A stretch of DNA of 30,319 bases from Bacteroidota bacterium (GTDB lineage: Bacteria; Bacteroidota; Bacteroidia; UBA7662), in contig VGFN01000005.1 in assembly GCA_016868875.1 (NCBI GenBank), positions 1 to 30,319 of the forward strand. The letters are read 5' to 3'. The position numbers were made by a program, and so were the translations under genes. Under the pieces are notes generated by a model. That model worked only from the letters and a program-made list of their open reading frames with translations, was not told the DNA's origin and made no database searches. Positions 15,200 through 23,368 of the stretch are shown piece after piece. The stretch's first letter is position 1. Each line of letters starts with the position of its first letter.

Positions 15200-17233
15200 T
15201 CAGTTTTCACTCCAACGCTGGGAATAAGTCAAGCCGCTTTCCCATCGGATATTTTCATCATCGTCGATACGCCGCACCCACAGCCGCCAACCATTACCAC
15301 CGGAACGGCCTTGCAAAGACGCTGTAAATCGGTATTGCATGGATGAGCCTGTCCACCAGCCGGTTCCGAAACTTTGGTCTTCACGGACCGTAACACGCTC
15401 TCCTTCAGGTCCGGCGATGGCCCAGGTTTGACCAATCTTCAAATCGACTTGTGTTTGAAATACCCTTTTCCACAACAGGTTATACGCGATAACCCAGGTT
15501 TGTTGGTGAGGATTGGAATACCCATGGGCAATCTGTAAATATCCGCTCATTCCCTGGTCCAATCCTTTGCGTTGAGGCAATGGCCACGGCATGCGCAGGT
15601 ATTGAAAAAGGTAATCTCCTTGACGCCCCCTCTCGGCTTGTTTGTAGATCATGGTGTATCGGCTATCCTTGAAGGGGCCTTTTAGCATTCTTCCTTCCAG
15701 TCCTCTGTTCCATGCGATAAATTGACTTCCGAATTGCTGCTCAGGCCCTTCCTCTACCCAATGGGATCGCAACGTGAGGGACCAATACGGAACTGGAGAC
15801 CAAAGGGCATTAAGGTCAAGAGATTGACGGCGGCCTACTGTGGGCAATGTTATACTGAATATTCTAGAAGCCTCTGTGCCTTGGGATAGTTTAGACCATC
15901 GCAGGCCCAAGCTCCACCTTGGATGCGGAGTCATGATCAAGGTGTGGAGATGACTGTAATCCCAAGATAGGATATGATCAAGAGCAGCGTGCCTGGAGTT
16001 TTGGGCCTTGTTCCAAGCCAAGCTCGGGTTAGAGGACCTAATGGCCACATTGCTTTGAAAAAAGTAATTTCGTCTTTGAATTTTGTAATTAAACCCCAAG
16101 GTTTTGAGGTTGTTGATGATTTGATTGACAGGGGTTATGGTATTATTTACCTTGATCATTTGGGTCGTCAAGATGGATGAATTCCATGATGTAGGAAGAT
16201 TCAAAGTGGAAGGCATCGCGAATTGAAGCCCTAGAATCCCCCATGATCGCTCTTTTTCCCAAGCCAATGAATGCATCCATACGGCGGTCTTGGGTAGAGC
16301 AATTACCCCCAATGCCAAGTCGTCCAAAGAAGCATCCGGTAAGGGACTGTTCAAGATGCCCAAGGCATAGGAGTTCATGACGATCAGATGATTTCCCCAT
16401 GCACTTTGCAGCGAAACCCCCCTTGCTTGGTTACCGTTGGACATTCTGGAGGATGCGAATGGAATTTCCGATCCAGGGATATGCGCCCATGGATTGGCAA
16501 AGGCCGGAATACGCTGGGTATTGCCCAAGAGCCTGTTCCCGGATTGCGGGTGAAAATCCCCCAGTAGCCACATCATTTTGCCTCTTATTCCCTGAACAAA
16601 GAAACCGGGAATTCTGGTAAAGCTCCGGTCTGCTGGTTTTTCGATCGTCATGGCCCAACCGATGTTACGGAGCTGTTGGCGTAGGCGGTACTGCCAACGT
16701 TCGTCCAATATTGGCTGTTGGCCCCTGATTGAACGCTCATAGTTCGTTCCGTACAGGACATCTATTCCCGATTTAAAGGCTCTAAAACGCAGGTCATGAC
16801 GGGGGAATTCTTGTCCCAAGGCTTCCTGAAAGGTCAAGGCTACCTGGCTTTCCATCCAGGGAAGCATCAGCCAGAAGGCGGCTTGCTTTGGCCTGCCATG
16901 CGCTCTCACCAGGCTGTCCATGGCCGAGCATTGGTCTTTGCTTAAACCAAGGGTATCCATGGCTAAGGCTCTCAGGGATTCATTCCACGGTAACCGATTT
17001 TGGAGGGTCCACAGAAGGTCCAAAGCAGAGTTCTCCCAACGATCCGGCATATCTTCCAGCATAGGATGCTGGGTTGCCTGAATTTGTTCTTGGATTTGCG
17101 CATTATCTTGGTCTAGTTCGCTTTGTGCCCACAGGAAATGTCCTTCCCCTAACAACGTACAAAGCCATCGGATGCCCAACCAACTAAGGGCGACTTTGGG
17201 CAACGTTAGTCCGCATGGGATATTCTCGCTCAT
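15200..17233 (-). CDS. Predicted outer-membrane beta-barrel protein with degenerate helix-hairpin-helix N-terminus
   Basis: From ATG 17233 (677 aa; a longer frame begins at 17257) the protein has a signal-like segment cut near FLWAQS. Residues about 65-150 are helical and acidic and, with the pattern LDLLWTLQNRLPWN and then LGLSKDQCSAMDSLVRAHGRPKQ, loosely resemble the duplicated helix-hairpin-helix region found at the start of a family of Bacteroidota proteins; the residues that would bind DNA are not conserved. The remaining ~500 residues alternate hydrophobic and polar residues, rich in Trp, Ser, Asn and Gln, and end with an aromatic strand, as in outer-membrane barrels. Its ATG overlaps the stop of the upstream gene (ATGA), so the pair is translationally coupled. 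Function unknown; the fold assignment is an inference. Confidence 0.6.
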   Translation of the reverse strand: MSENIPCGLTLPKVALSWLGIRWLCTLLGEGHFLWAQSELDQDNAQIQEQIQATQHPMLEDMPDRWENSALDLLWTLQNRLPWNESLRALAMDTLGLSKDQCSAMDSLVRAHGRPKQAAFWLMLPWMESQVALTFQEALGQEFPRHDLRFRAFKSGIDVLYGTNYERSIRGQQPILDERWQYRLRQQLRNIGWAMTIEKPADRSFTRIPGFFVQGIRGKMMWLLGDFHPQSGNRLLGNTQRIPAFANPWAHIPGSEIPFASSRMSNGNQARGVSLQSAWGNHLIVMNSYALGILNSPLPDASLDDLALGVIALPKTAVWMHSLAWEKERSWGILGLQFAMPSTLNLPTSWNSSILTTQMIKVNNTITPVNQIINNLKTLGFNYKIQRRNYFFQSNVAIRSSNPSLAWNKAQNSRHAALDHILSWDYSHLHTLIMTPHPRWSLGLRWSKLSQGTEASRIFSITLPTVGRRQSLDLNALWSPVPYWSLTLRSHWVEEGPEQQFGSQFIAWNRGLEGRMLKGPFKDSRYTMIYKQAERGRQGDYLFQYLRMPWPLPQRKGLDQGMSGYLQIAHGYSNPHQQTWVIAYNLLWKRVFQTQVDLKIGQTWAIAGPEGERVTVREDQSFGTGWWTGSSMQYRFTASLQGRSGGNGWRLWVRRIDDDENIRWESGLTYSQRWSEN

Positions 17234-18129
17234 TTTCTTGGCCTCCCTCCTTCCCATGCGGCCTGGTAGCTAAGTCCGGGTAATGGGCTATCCATGGTGG
17301 AGGCCCATACCGAGGATTTATCTCGTAAATAACATATTCCAAACTTCATGACGGCATTCACGGGGTCGGTACTGAACACCATGCCAAGGCCTGATTTTCT
17401 TTGATAGATGAAGCCCGTTTCAAGTCTCAATCCTTCGATTCGGCTGAAATGTGTTGCCCCATGGATGATCCAAGGGTCGCTTTTCATCATCGTGAACAGG
17501 CTTAAACCAAGGCCATGCACAGGCTCTTCGCGTTGGTCGAGATTTGTTCCTGAGATCGATAGGGTCTGAAGGATCATGGGATGCTGAAGGGTCAGTCCAA
17601 TGCGCAACTGCTTGCTCAGGGCTTGTTCGGAGCCAAGGGTTGCTGCTACGCTTTGAAATTGAATGTTATGGCTGCTCAGCCTGTTCCATTCAAGCGATAT
17701 ACCGCTACGGTTACGGTTCATGGATTTGCTGTACCCAAGATTTACCTTGTGCCTTCTCAGAGGTGGACTTCCGTTTTGGGTTATGCCGAATGTTAACCAG
17801 TTTTGAAGGGAAGCGTAACTCGCCGCGAATGTAATTTCTTGTAAGGATGGGATCGCAGGATGGTAACGACCGGCTACAACCGTTGACCACTTTAGATCAG
17901 GACGAGGCGGGGTGGACGGCCAAAACCATTGGCCTGGAATCCAGCCGTTTAGTGCAGGTTCTCGGTGAATCCCCAAGGGCAAAAGAGCGGGTCGAGACTG
18001 TCCTTGGGCGATGGATTTAAGTGATAAATCCGTCAGAGCCCAAACCAAGAAGGCATTTCGAATCAGGAATGACCCCGCACTGCTTTTTACTTTGGTGGAG
18101 CATAATGGAGTGATCTGCAACGAATCCAT
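17230..18129 (-). CDS. Predicted outer-membrane protein, partner of the 685-aa gene
   Basis: Encodes 299 aa. After a basic start (KVKSSAGSFLIRN) comes a hydrophobic segment (AFLVWALTDL) that may be a signal sequence ending near IAQG. The rest has repeated short amphipathic beta segments such as ITFAASYASLQNWLTFGI and GLSLFTMM, and ends with 'SYQAAWEGGRPRK', which is not the usual terminal aromatic of a large barrel. It looks like a small PorV/PorQ-type barrel, but I see no diagnostic motif. The pair with the downstream 685-aa gene overlaps by 4 bp, and fabH ends 72 bp upstream. No function assigned. Confidence 0.55.
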   Translation of the reverse strand: MDSLQITPLCSTKVKSSAGSFLIRNAFLVWALTDLSLKSIAQGQSRPALLPLGIHREPALNGWIPGQWFWPSTPPRPDLKWSTVVAGRYHPAIPSLQEITFAASYASLQNWLTFGITQNGSPPLRRHKVNLGYSKSMNRNRSGISLEWNRLSSHNIQFQSVAATLGSEQALSKQLRIGLTLQHPMILQTLSISGTNLDQREEPVHGLGLSLFTMMKSDPWIIHGATHFSRIEGLRLETGFIYQRKSGLGMVFSTDPVNAVMKFGICYLRDKSSVWASTMDSPLPGLSYQAAWEGGRPRK

Positions 18130-18201
18130 GGCCCTGCAAATTGGGCGAGGATCGATACAGGTCCCGTACGAAAACGTTTATTCCCGAATATAAACCCGAA
18201 C

Positions 18202-19218
18202 CTACCAGCGCATCAATGCAGAGGCCCAGGTGAAACCGCTACCAAAGGCGGCAAACAGCAACAAATCACCCGGCTCAATGCGGCCTTGGGCGTAGGCCTC
18301 GCTCAAGGCGATTGGAATACTGGCCGCAGTGGTGTTTCCATAACGCATGATGTTATTGAAAACCTGATCATCACGAAGCCCCATTTTATTTTGGATATAC
18401 TGACTGATCCTGAGATTGGCCTGATGAGGAATCATGAGTTTGAGATCGGAGGCTTGGTACCCGTTGGCCTGCAGGGCTTCCTCAATCACCTCTGCAAATC
18501 GCACTACCGCATGTTTGAAGACGAAGTTGCCGTTCATGTAGGGGAAATACGAAACATCATCGGGGTCGTTACGTTCCATAATCTGGGGAACCCATTCCCT
18601 GGTGCTGGGCCCCAGGAGGGCAAGCTCTGTGGCGTGCTCTCCTTGGCTATGCAAATGGGTAGACAAAATTCCCCTCCCTGATTCTTGGGTGGACCCAAGG
18701 ACTACTGCTCCTGCTCCGTCTCCGAAGATGACCGAAACATTCCGCCCACGAGTGCTCAAATCCAATCCTGCCGAATGCAGTTCAGCACCGACGACCAAAA
18801 CATATTTGGCAGCACCGTTGCGTATATATTGATCCGCAATCGATAAGGCATAAACAAACCCGGAACATTGGTTTCGAATATCGATGGCCCCTATGGTTCT
18901 GCACCCCAGGTTCTGTTGGAGTTGTACCCCTGGCCCTGGAAAGTAGTAATCGGGGCTAAGGGTCGCAAAGAGAATGAGGTCCACGTCGGCAGCCACTATA
19001 CCAGCGGCTTCCATCGCTCGTTTGGCCGCTTCGGTCCCCATGGAAGAAGTGGTGTCCACACCTGGAACCGCAAACCGACGCTCTTCGATGCCGGTCCGTT
19101 CCATGATCCATTCGTTGGTCGTTTCCATCCATTGGCTAAGGTCATCGTTGGTCACGACCCTGGATGGAACATAGTGGCCGGATCCAAGAATACGGCTATG
19201 GGTGGCGTTAATAGGCAT
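18202..19218 (-). CDS. fabH: 3-oxoacyl-ACP synthase III
   Basis: This enzyme condenses acetyl-CoA (or a branched acyl-CoA) with malonyl-ACP, starting each round of type II fatty-acid synthesis. The thiolase fold is complete: IRNQCSGFVYAL carries the nucleophile Cys (about residue 118), IPHQANLRI the catalytic His (about 265) and YGNTTAASIP the Asn (about 295). ATG 19218 was preferred over 19242 because it places MPINATHSRILGSGHYVPS at the usual distance. The C-terminus FAAFGSGFTWASALMRW matches FabH. Length is 338 aa from this start. It is downstream of rpmA, not in the common plsX-rpmF-fabH order. Acyl-CoA preference (straight or branched) cannot be told. Confidence 0.95.
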   Translation of the reverse strand: MPINATHSRILGSGHYVPSRVVTNDDLSQWMETTNEWIMERTGIEERRFAVPGVDTTSSMGTEAAKRAMEAAGIVAADVDLILFATLSPDYYFPGPGVQLQQNLGCRTIGAIDIRNQCSGFVYALSIADQYIRNGAAKYVLVVGAELHSAGLDLSTRGRNVSVIFGDGAGAVVLGSTQESGRGILSTHLHSQGEHATELALLGPSTREWVPQIMERNDPDDVSYFPYMNGNFVFKHAVVRFAEVIEEALQANGYQASDLKLMIPHQANLRISQYIQNKMGLRDDQVFNNIMRYGNTTAASIPIALSEAYAQGRIEPGDLLLFAAFGSGFTWASALMRW

Positions 19219-19264
19219 GCGAAAGGGGATTGTCTCTCGCAATTTACGAAAGACTGCCTAGTTC

Positions 19265-19279
19265 GGGTTTGACAAACCC
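19265..19279. repeat. Inverted repeat between fabH and rpmA
   Basis: GGGTTT and AAACCC form perfect 6-bp arms around GAC. It lies 46 bp upstream of the fabH start. It could be part of the fabH leader or a weak terminator; nothing decides between them. Confidence 0.35.
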
Positions 19280-19311
19280 AATTTGAATATTCTTACCTCA
19301 AGGGCTGTGGT

Positions 19312-19334
19312 TTTCCTTCTTTGGATGAAGGAAA
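19312..19334 (-). terminator. Possible terminator hairpin after rpmA
   Basis: TTTCCTTC (19312-19319) and GAAGGAAA (19327-19334) form an 8-bp stem around a 7-nt loop, 17 bp after the rpmA stop on the minus strand. No uridine run follows the stem in the direction of transcription, so termination is uncertain; it might instead be an attenuator or an mRNA-end structure. Confidence 0.35.
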
Positions 19335-19351
19335 CAAAAATTGAGGGGATA

Positions 19352-19612
19352 TTAGGAAACGACCGGGTCTACCGATACGAAAGAGCGGTCTTTGTCTCCT
19401 TTAGTGAAAACAACGCGACCGTCTACCAAAGCGAACAGGGTGTGGTCTTTGCCTATCCCCACATTGCGACCGGGATGATGACGGGTACCGCGCTGGCGGA
19501 TGATGATATTGCCGCTGTTAGCCAATTGTCCGCCAAAAATCTTGACGCCCAAGCGCTTACTTTCCGATTCGCGACCGTTTTTGGAGGATCCTACACCTTT
19601 CTTATGTGCCAT
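19352..19612 (-). CDS. rpmA: Ribosomal protein bL27
   Basis: 86 aa. The N-terminal MAHKKGVGSSKNGRESESKRLGVKIFGGQ is the highly conserved bL27 head; this end reaches the peptidyl-transferase centre. The remainder, GNIIIRQRGTRHHPGRNVGIGKDHTLFALVDG, is also diagnostic. Full length for the family, with no N-terminal processing peptide of the Firmicute kind. It follows rplU after 40 bp, the usual order. The frame and length leave no doubt about identity. Confidence 0.98.
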   Translation of the reverse strand: MAHKKGVGSSKNGRESESKRLGVKIFGGQLANSGNIIIRQRGTRHHPGRNVGIGKDHTLFALVDGRVVFTKGDKDRSFVSVDPVVS

Positions 19613-19652
19613 GGCTGTGGTGATTTATATGCTTTGGAAAGAAAATGATGGG

Positions 19653-19961
19653 TTATGCAATGGACTCTATGGCGATTTTGGAGAAAGATTGACGGTGGCC
19701 GTTCATCTTTTGGTAGCCTTTGCGCCTTTTTTTCTTAAAAACCAAAACTTTATCGCCTTTGAGGTGGCTGATAACGCGGATTTTTACTTTGGCATCCGTG
19801 AGGTAGGGTTGACCGATGCGAACCTGTCCCTCATCTTCAATGAGCATAACGCTATCCAACTCCATGGTATCCCCTTCTTTGGCATCCAGCCTATGGACAT
19901 ACACACTCTGAGAAGGGCTCACTTTGAACTGTTGGCCTTGAATATTGACGATGGCAATCAT
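19653..19961 (-). CDS. rplU: Ribosomal protein bL21
   Basis: 102 aa, the 23S rRNA-binding protein of the large subunit. Diagnostic segments are MIAIVNIQGQQFKVSPSQSVYVHRL at the N-terminus and FKKKRRKGYQKMNGHRQSFSKIAIESI at the basic C-terminus. It leads the rplU-rpmA pair, and a -7 promoter element at 20007-20014 lies 46 bp upstream. Full length. Confidence 0.98.
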   Translation of the reverse strand: MIAIVNIQGQQFKVSPSQSVYVHRLDAKEGDTMELDSVMLIEDEGQVRIGQPYLTDAKVKIRVISHLKGDKVLVFKKKRRKGYQKMNGHRQSFSKIAIESIA

Positions 19962-20006
19962 GGAATGATAGTCTTAATTGGGCTGCGAATATACGCTCAA
20001 ATCCAT

Positions 20007-20014
20007 CAAAATTA
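20007..20014 (-). promoter_or_regulatory. -7 promoter element for rplU-rpmA
   Basis: TAATTTTG on the minus strand matches TAnnTTTG exactly, 46 bp before the rplU ATG in a 110-bp gap. A 13-bp palindrome at 20038-20050 (TCGATT / AATCGA around one base) lies about 24 bp upstream of it and may be an operator. Confidence 0.5.
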
Positions 20015-20071
20015 TACCCATGCATTAAATTACCCCATCGATTCAATCGAGAAAATGGCAGTCAAAAAGCT

Positions 20072-22492
20072 TCAAAAGGGGTAATTGATCCCAAAAACCG
20101 TGGAAAATAATGGATAAACCGGGCTCACTCCGTTTTGATTCAAAGATGGTTGATTGCCTTGAACTTCGAATCGCCATTGATCATTTCTCCAATCGGGATC
20201 GAACCAATTGCCAATAACCCATCGCTTACCGTGGGCCAAAGCGGGATCCCGAACCTTGAGCGCAAAATCAACCCGCATCACAAAAAAGCCAAAGTCATAA
20301 CGCAATCCAAGGCCTTGGTTTAAGGCTATTTCGTTGATAAACCGTTTCCGAGTAAAATTCCCTAGACCGTTGTATGCGGTGTCATTGAGCGTCCAAATAT
20401 TGCCAGCATCCATGAACAAGGCAGCTTTAAGGGGACCTACAACCTTGAATCTCCATTCCAAATTGGCCTCCAAACGAATTTCCCCGAATTGAATGAGTCG
20501 CCCATTGGCGTAATTGCTCAAGGAGCCGGGTCCCAACCCTCGAATAGGCCATGCCCTGAGGGAATTGGTCCCACCGCCAAAGGTCCTTTTCTCCAAGGGT
20601 AGGGTTTTTTGATCGCCGAAGGGAAGGCCAACCGAGCCCAAAGCCCTGGTGGCCACCAGGGACTCGCCTTTGCCCACCAAATGCTTACGCCATTCGATAT
20701 CCAGTTTGAGGAATCTGAAATAAGGTAACCCCCAAATGGTATCTTTTAAATTTTGGCTCTTTGAGCCGGCCTTAAGCAAGGTATAGAAATTGCCTGAACT
20801 TTCTAGATTAAGGCCTAGGTAATCCCTCTTGGATTCTCGAATTCGATCCTGTATCCAGGACCCTCGTACACCCGTGCTGAAATAGGAAACGAAATTCGCT
20901 CGTAATAAAGGATCATTTAAGCCATCCAATATTTTTTGTAAAGACTCACTAATTGACCCTGTATTCGCATAGGTAATCTCCAAAGGCCAAATTTGGTATT
21001 GGGTTCTACCGTGAACCAGGCCGCTGATTCCCAAACCTGTTTTGAGAACGTTACGGCCAAAATCTTGTCTCTTTTGACTTTGGTAAGTGAATGAAACTAA
21101 GGTTCGCTCTTCTCCATTAAGTTTCCATTGTTGAAAGAGTCCAGGTGCCAAAATACCTGGAATATTAAGTTGCGCACGAAGGCCTATGTCCAGGGTATTG
21201 AGTCCTGAGCTAGAGGCTGAAGATCCTGTAAGTTGCTGTGATTCAGCTCCCAATGTGGCTCTAAATTCCAATTGATCGCCTAGGCGTAATGCGTTTCTTC
21301 TGGTAAAAGAAATATTGCCATTAATCCCAAACAGCGCAATGGTATTCGTGGAAAATTCATATTCGGTTCTGAATTGCCAATTGGGTAGCGGTTTCAAGGC
21401 CAACAATACATTCAATTCTTGAGTAGTGTCATTGGCTACTATATTATAGGAACCAGGATCATATAATCCTAAACGAGCGAAATTTGTTAAGGTCCTACGC
21501 AGGCTTCTCTCATTAAACAATGGGTCTTTAAGATTTTCAATTTGATTCAAAAGAAGTTTTTGATTAATAGGCTCACCAGAATTCGAAAAACCTAGCCATG
21601 GAATAGAGTCGAAGACTCTAGGGAAGCGAAAGTTATTAAAGGAAGGAGGAGAATGTCCAACATAAAGATTCCATTGGCGGTATTTGTACTTTTTGTGATA
21701 ATGATCAAGGCTTGGCTTGAGGACTTTTAGGCTCAGGTCGATCGTATAGGGTAAGCGACCACTGTCCGCCTCAAATTCCAAGAAATCAGTACTGAATCGA
21801 AAGAAACCTTGTTCTCGAAGGTTTCTAGAAATTTCACTTCTAATTTCCCCAAGATCAGAGGCTTTGAATATTTGACCGGAATATTTTGACTCGAGCGATT
21901 TTTGGTCGACAATTCCCTCCAATGCATTTTGGATTTCAGGGGAAAGATTCGTGAACGTAATCATGCCTATTCGATAAGGGGCCCCTTTTCGAATGGAATA
22001 AATTTCCTTCATGCCCGTAATTATTCTTTTGGTAGATGTGGACACTGCAGCGTCTAAATAGCCTTCGGCATGCAAAAATCTCAGTAAATTATCTTCATTG
22101 TTGGCTAAGTTAGAAGAATCGTGCAATACGGGGGGGGCTCCATAGCGCTTATTGATTTTATGCAATAAATTATTAGCAGGCCATTGCTGTGCAATAAGAT
22201 ACAGTTGCGTTCTTATCGGCCACCCCCCCAAAAATTTTCGGTTTAAACTGGGCTTAAGAGAATTCTTGATTTCTTTTAATTTCAGGGGGGTGATTTTATC
22301 GGATTTTACCGCAATTTCATTGCTGCTAGGAACTTTAAAAGTCCCTGTATCGATTTCTTCGATAATGTATTTTTTTAAATAAACCTGGTCATCTTTCAGG
22401 TATGACTGAACTGAGCAGGATGGAAATGCCCAAAAAGAAATAAAGGCGCCAATTAGAATGTGCCTTATATTTGAACGTTGGAACCTGCTCAT
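20072..22492 (-). CDS. tamL: TamL-like outer-membrane lipoprotein, BamA/TamA family
   Basis: 806 aa, matching TamL, the Bacteroidota Omp85-family lipoprotein that works with TamB-like proteins in outer-membrane assembly. A lipobox-like end of the signal sequence (ISFWAFPSC, Cys about 26) precedes SVQSYLKDDQVYLKK. A POTRA-containing region (about 30-300) has segments such as NLLRFLHAEGYLDAAVS and LREQGFFRFSTDFLEFEAD. The rest is a C-terminal 16-strand barrel with the lid-loop-type motif RTFGGGTNSLRAWPIRGLGPG (about 640) and a final Phe (GINYPF). The gene starts inside the 5' end of the divergent RNA methyltransferase gene (overlap 15 bp). Its first third is AT-rich and contains three homopolymer runs. 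If the upstream start is wrong, the Cys remains inside the frame. Confidence 0.88.
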   Translation of the reverse strand: MSRFQRSNIRHILIGAFISFWAFPSCSVQSYLKDDQVYLKKYIIEEIDTGTFKVPSSNEIAVKSDKITPLKLKEIKNSLKPSLNRKFLGGWPIRTQLYLIAQQWPANNLLHKINKRYGAPPVLHDSSNLANNEDNLLRFLHAEGYLDAAVSTSTKRIITGMKEIYSIRKGAPYRIGMITFTNLSPEIQNALEGIVDQKSLESKYSGQIFKASDLGEIRSEISRNLREQGFFRFSTDFLEFEADSGRLPYTIDLSLKVLKPSLDHYHKKYKYRQWNLYVGHSPPSFNNFRFPRVFDSIPWLGFSNSGEPINQKLLLNQIENLKDPLFNERSLRRTLTNFARLGLYDPGSYNIVANDTTQELNVLLALKPLPNWQFRTEYEFSTNTIALFGINGNISFTRRNALRLGDQLEFRATLGAESQQLTGSSASSSGLNTLDIGLRAQLNIPGILAPGLFQQWKLNGEERTLVSFTYQSQKRQDFGRNVLKTGLGISGLVHGRTQYQIWPLEITYANTGSISESLQKILDGLNDPLLRANFVSYFSTGVRGSWIQDRIRESKRDYLGLNLESSGNFYTLLKAGSKSQNLKDTIWGLPYFRFLKLDIEWRKHLVGKGESLVATRALGSVGLPFGDQKTLPLEKRTFGGGTNSLRAWPIRGLGPGSLSNYANGRLIQFGEIRLEANLEWRFKVVGPLKAALFMDAGNIWTLNDTAYNGLGNFTRKRFINEIALNQGLGLRYDFGFFVMRVDFALKVRDPALAHGKRWVIGNWFDPDWRNDQWRFEVQGNQPSLNQNGVSPVYPLFSTVFGINYPF
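22130..22137. repeat. Eight-G homopolymer in tamL coding sequence
   Basis: A run of eight G residues on the plus strand (C on the coding strand) encodes Ala-Pro-Pro in the POTRA region. Nearby tracts are C7 at 22223-22229 and G6 at 22285-22290. Such runs can expand or contract by one base and shift the frame. Confidence 0.8.
22223..22229. repeat. Seven-C homopolymer in tamL coding sequence
   Basis: C7 on the plus strand, giving Gly-Gly codons (LGGW) on the coding strand; second of three closely spaced tracts in the 5' third of tamL. Confidence 0.75.
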
Positions 22493-23368
22493 ATTACCAA
22501 ACTCGAAGTTAAAGCCTTATTGGCTATTGCACAAAGGCTAGGTGGTAAAGCACAGCGAGAGCTTTTGCTGGAGGGTAACAAAATGGTTGTAGAAGCAATT
22601 CGAAGCGGTTGGAATCCCTTAAAGATAGTCTTAGGGCCATTGTGGATTAAGGATACTGAAGGGATTTTGATGAATTTGGATAGGGGAATTACGGTGAGAA
22701 GGGCATCAGGTCAGGAAATGGAGCGAATATCGAGACTGAAAACAGCGCCTTCTATCATCGGCTGTTTCGAGATTCCCGACTTTAGCCAAAGGTTTCAGGA
22801 AGCCAGAAAATCATCTTTACCTTCTACCAAGGATTTAACCCCTTGGTGGTTGGTTGCGGATAGAATTCAAGATCCAGGTAATCTGGGCACCATGATTCGC
22901 ATCGCCGATTGGTTTGGGTTTGAAGGCTTAATTTGTAGCCCCGATACGGTAGATTGTTATAACCCCAAGGTGGTACAGGCTTCTATGGGTTCTTTGTTTC
23001 GCTTACCCGTTCACTATGCTGAACTCAATCCAGCAGAATTAAGACGTTTGACAGGGATGCATTTTTTTGATTTGATGAATTCAAATCAAACATTCACGGA
23101 GCAGTCAAGCTCTCAAGAAATGCCATGGATTGTGGCTTCTATGCCGGGCGGAATGGATTTAAATAGAATTCAATTTCCCAAACAAGGGGGGATGTTGCTG
23201 GTTGGAAATGAGTCCCAGGGATTAAGTCAAAATGTACTGGATTTAGCAACCCACAGAGTAGGCATTCCATCGTTTGGCAGCGTGGAGTCTTTGAATGCGG
23301 CGGTTGCTACAGGCATCTTCGCCAACTCCATTCGTCAAGCCGAGGTGATTGAATCAGAAGACTCTTGA
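22478..23368 (+). CDS. SpoU-family RNA 2'-O-methyltransferase
   Basis: 296 aa, predicted to methylate a ribose in rRNA or tRNA with SAM. The trefoil-knot SPOUT domain is in the C-terminal half: RIQDPGNLGTMIRIADWFG (motif 1), LLVGNESQGLSQ (motif 2) and GIPSFGSVESLNAAVATGIF (motif 3). The N-terminal ~100 residues with LLLEGNKMVVEAIR form the substrate-binding part. The start used is TTG 22478, giving ITKLEVKALLAIAQ, which matches the family N-terminus; it overlaps the divergent tamL start by 15 bp. The 3' end overlaps the convergent nuclease gene by 15 bp. Which nucleotide it modifies (RlmB- or TrmH-like) is not resolvable. Confidence 0.88.
   Translation: MEPAHITKLEVKALLAIAQRLGGKAQRELLLEGNKMVVEAIRSGWNPLKIVLGPLWIKDTEGILMNLDRGITVRRASGQEMERISRLKTAPSIIGCFEIPDFSQRFQEARKSSLPSTKDLTPWWLVADRIQDPGNLGTMIRIADWFGFEGLICSPDTVDCYNPKVVQASMGSLFRLPVHYAELNPAELRRLTGMHFFDLMNSNQTFTEQSSSQEMPWIVASMPGGMDLNRIQFPKQGGMLLVGNESQGLSQNVLDLATHRVGIPSFGSVESLNAAVATGIFANSIRQAEVIESEDS

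Noticed and set aside
18176..18195. Small inverted repeat after fabH (GTTTAT / ATAAAC)
   Set aside because: Six AT-rich pairs around an 8-nt loop and only a short T-run after; too weak to call a terminator.
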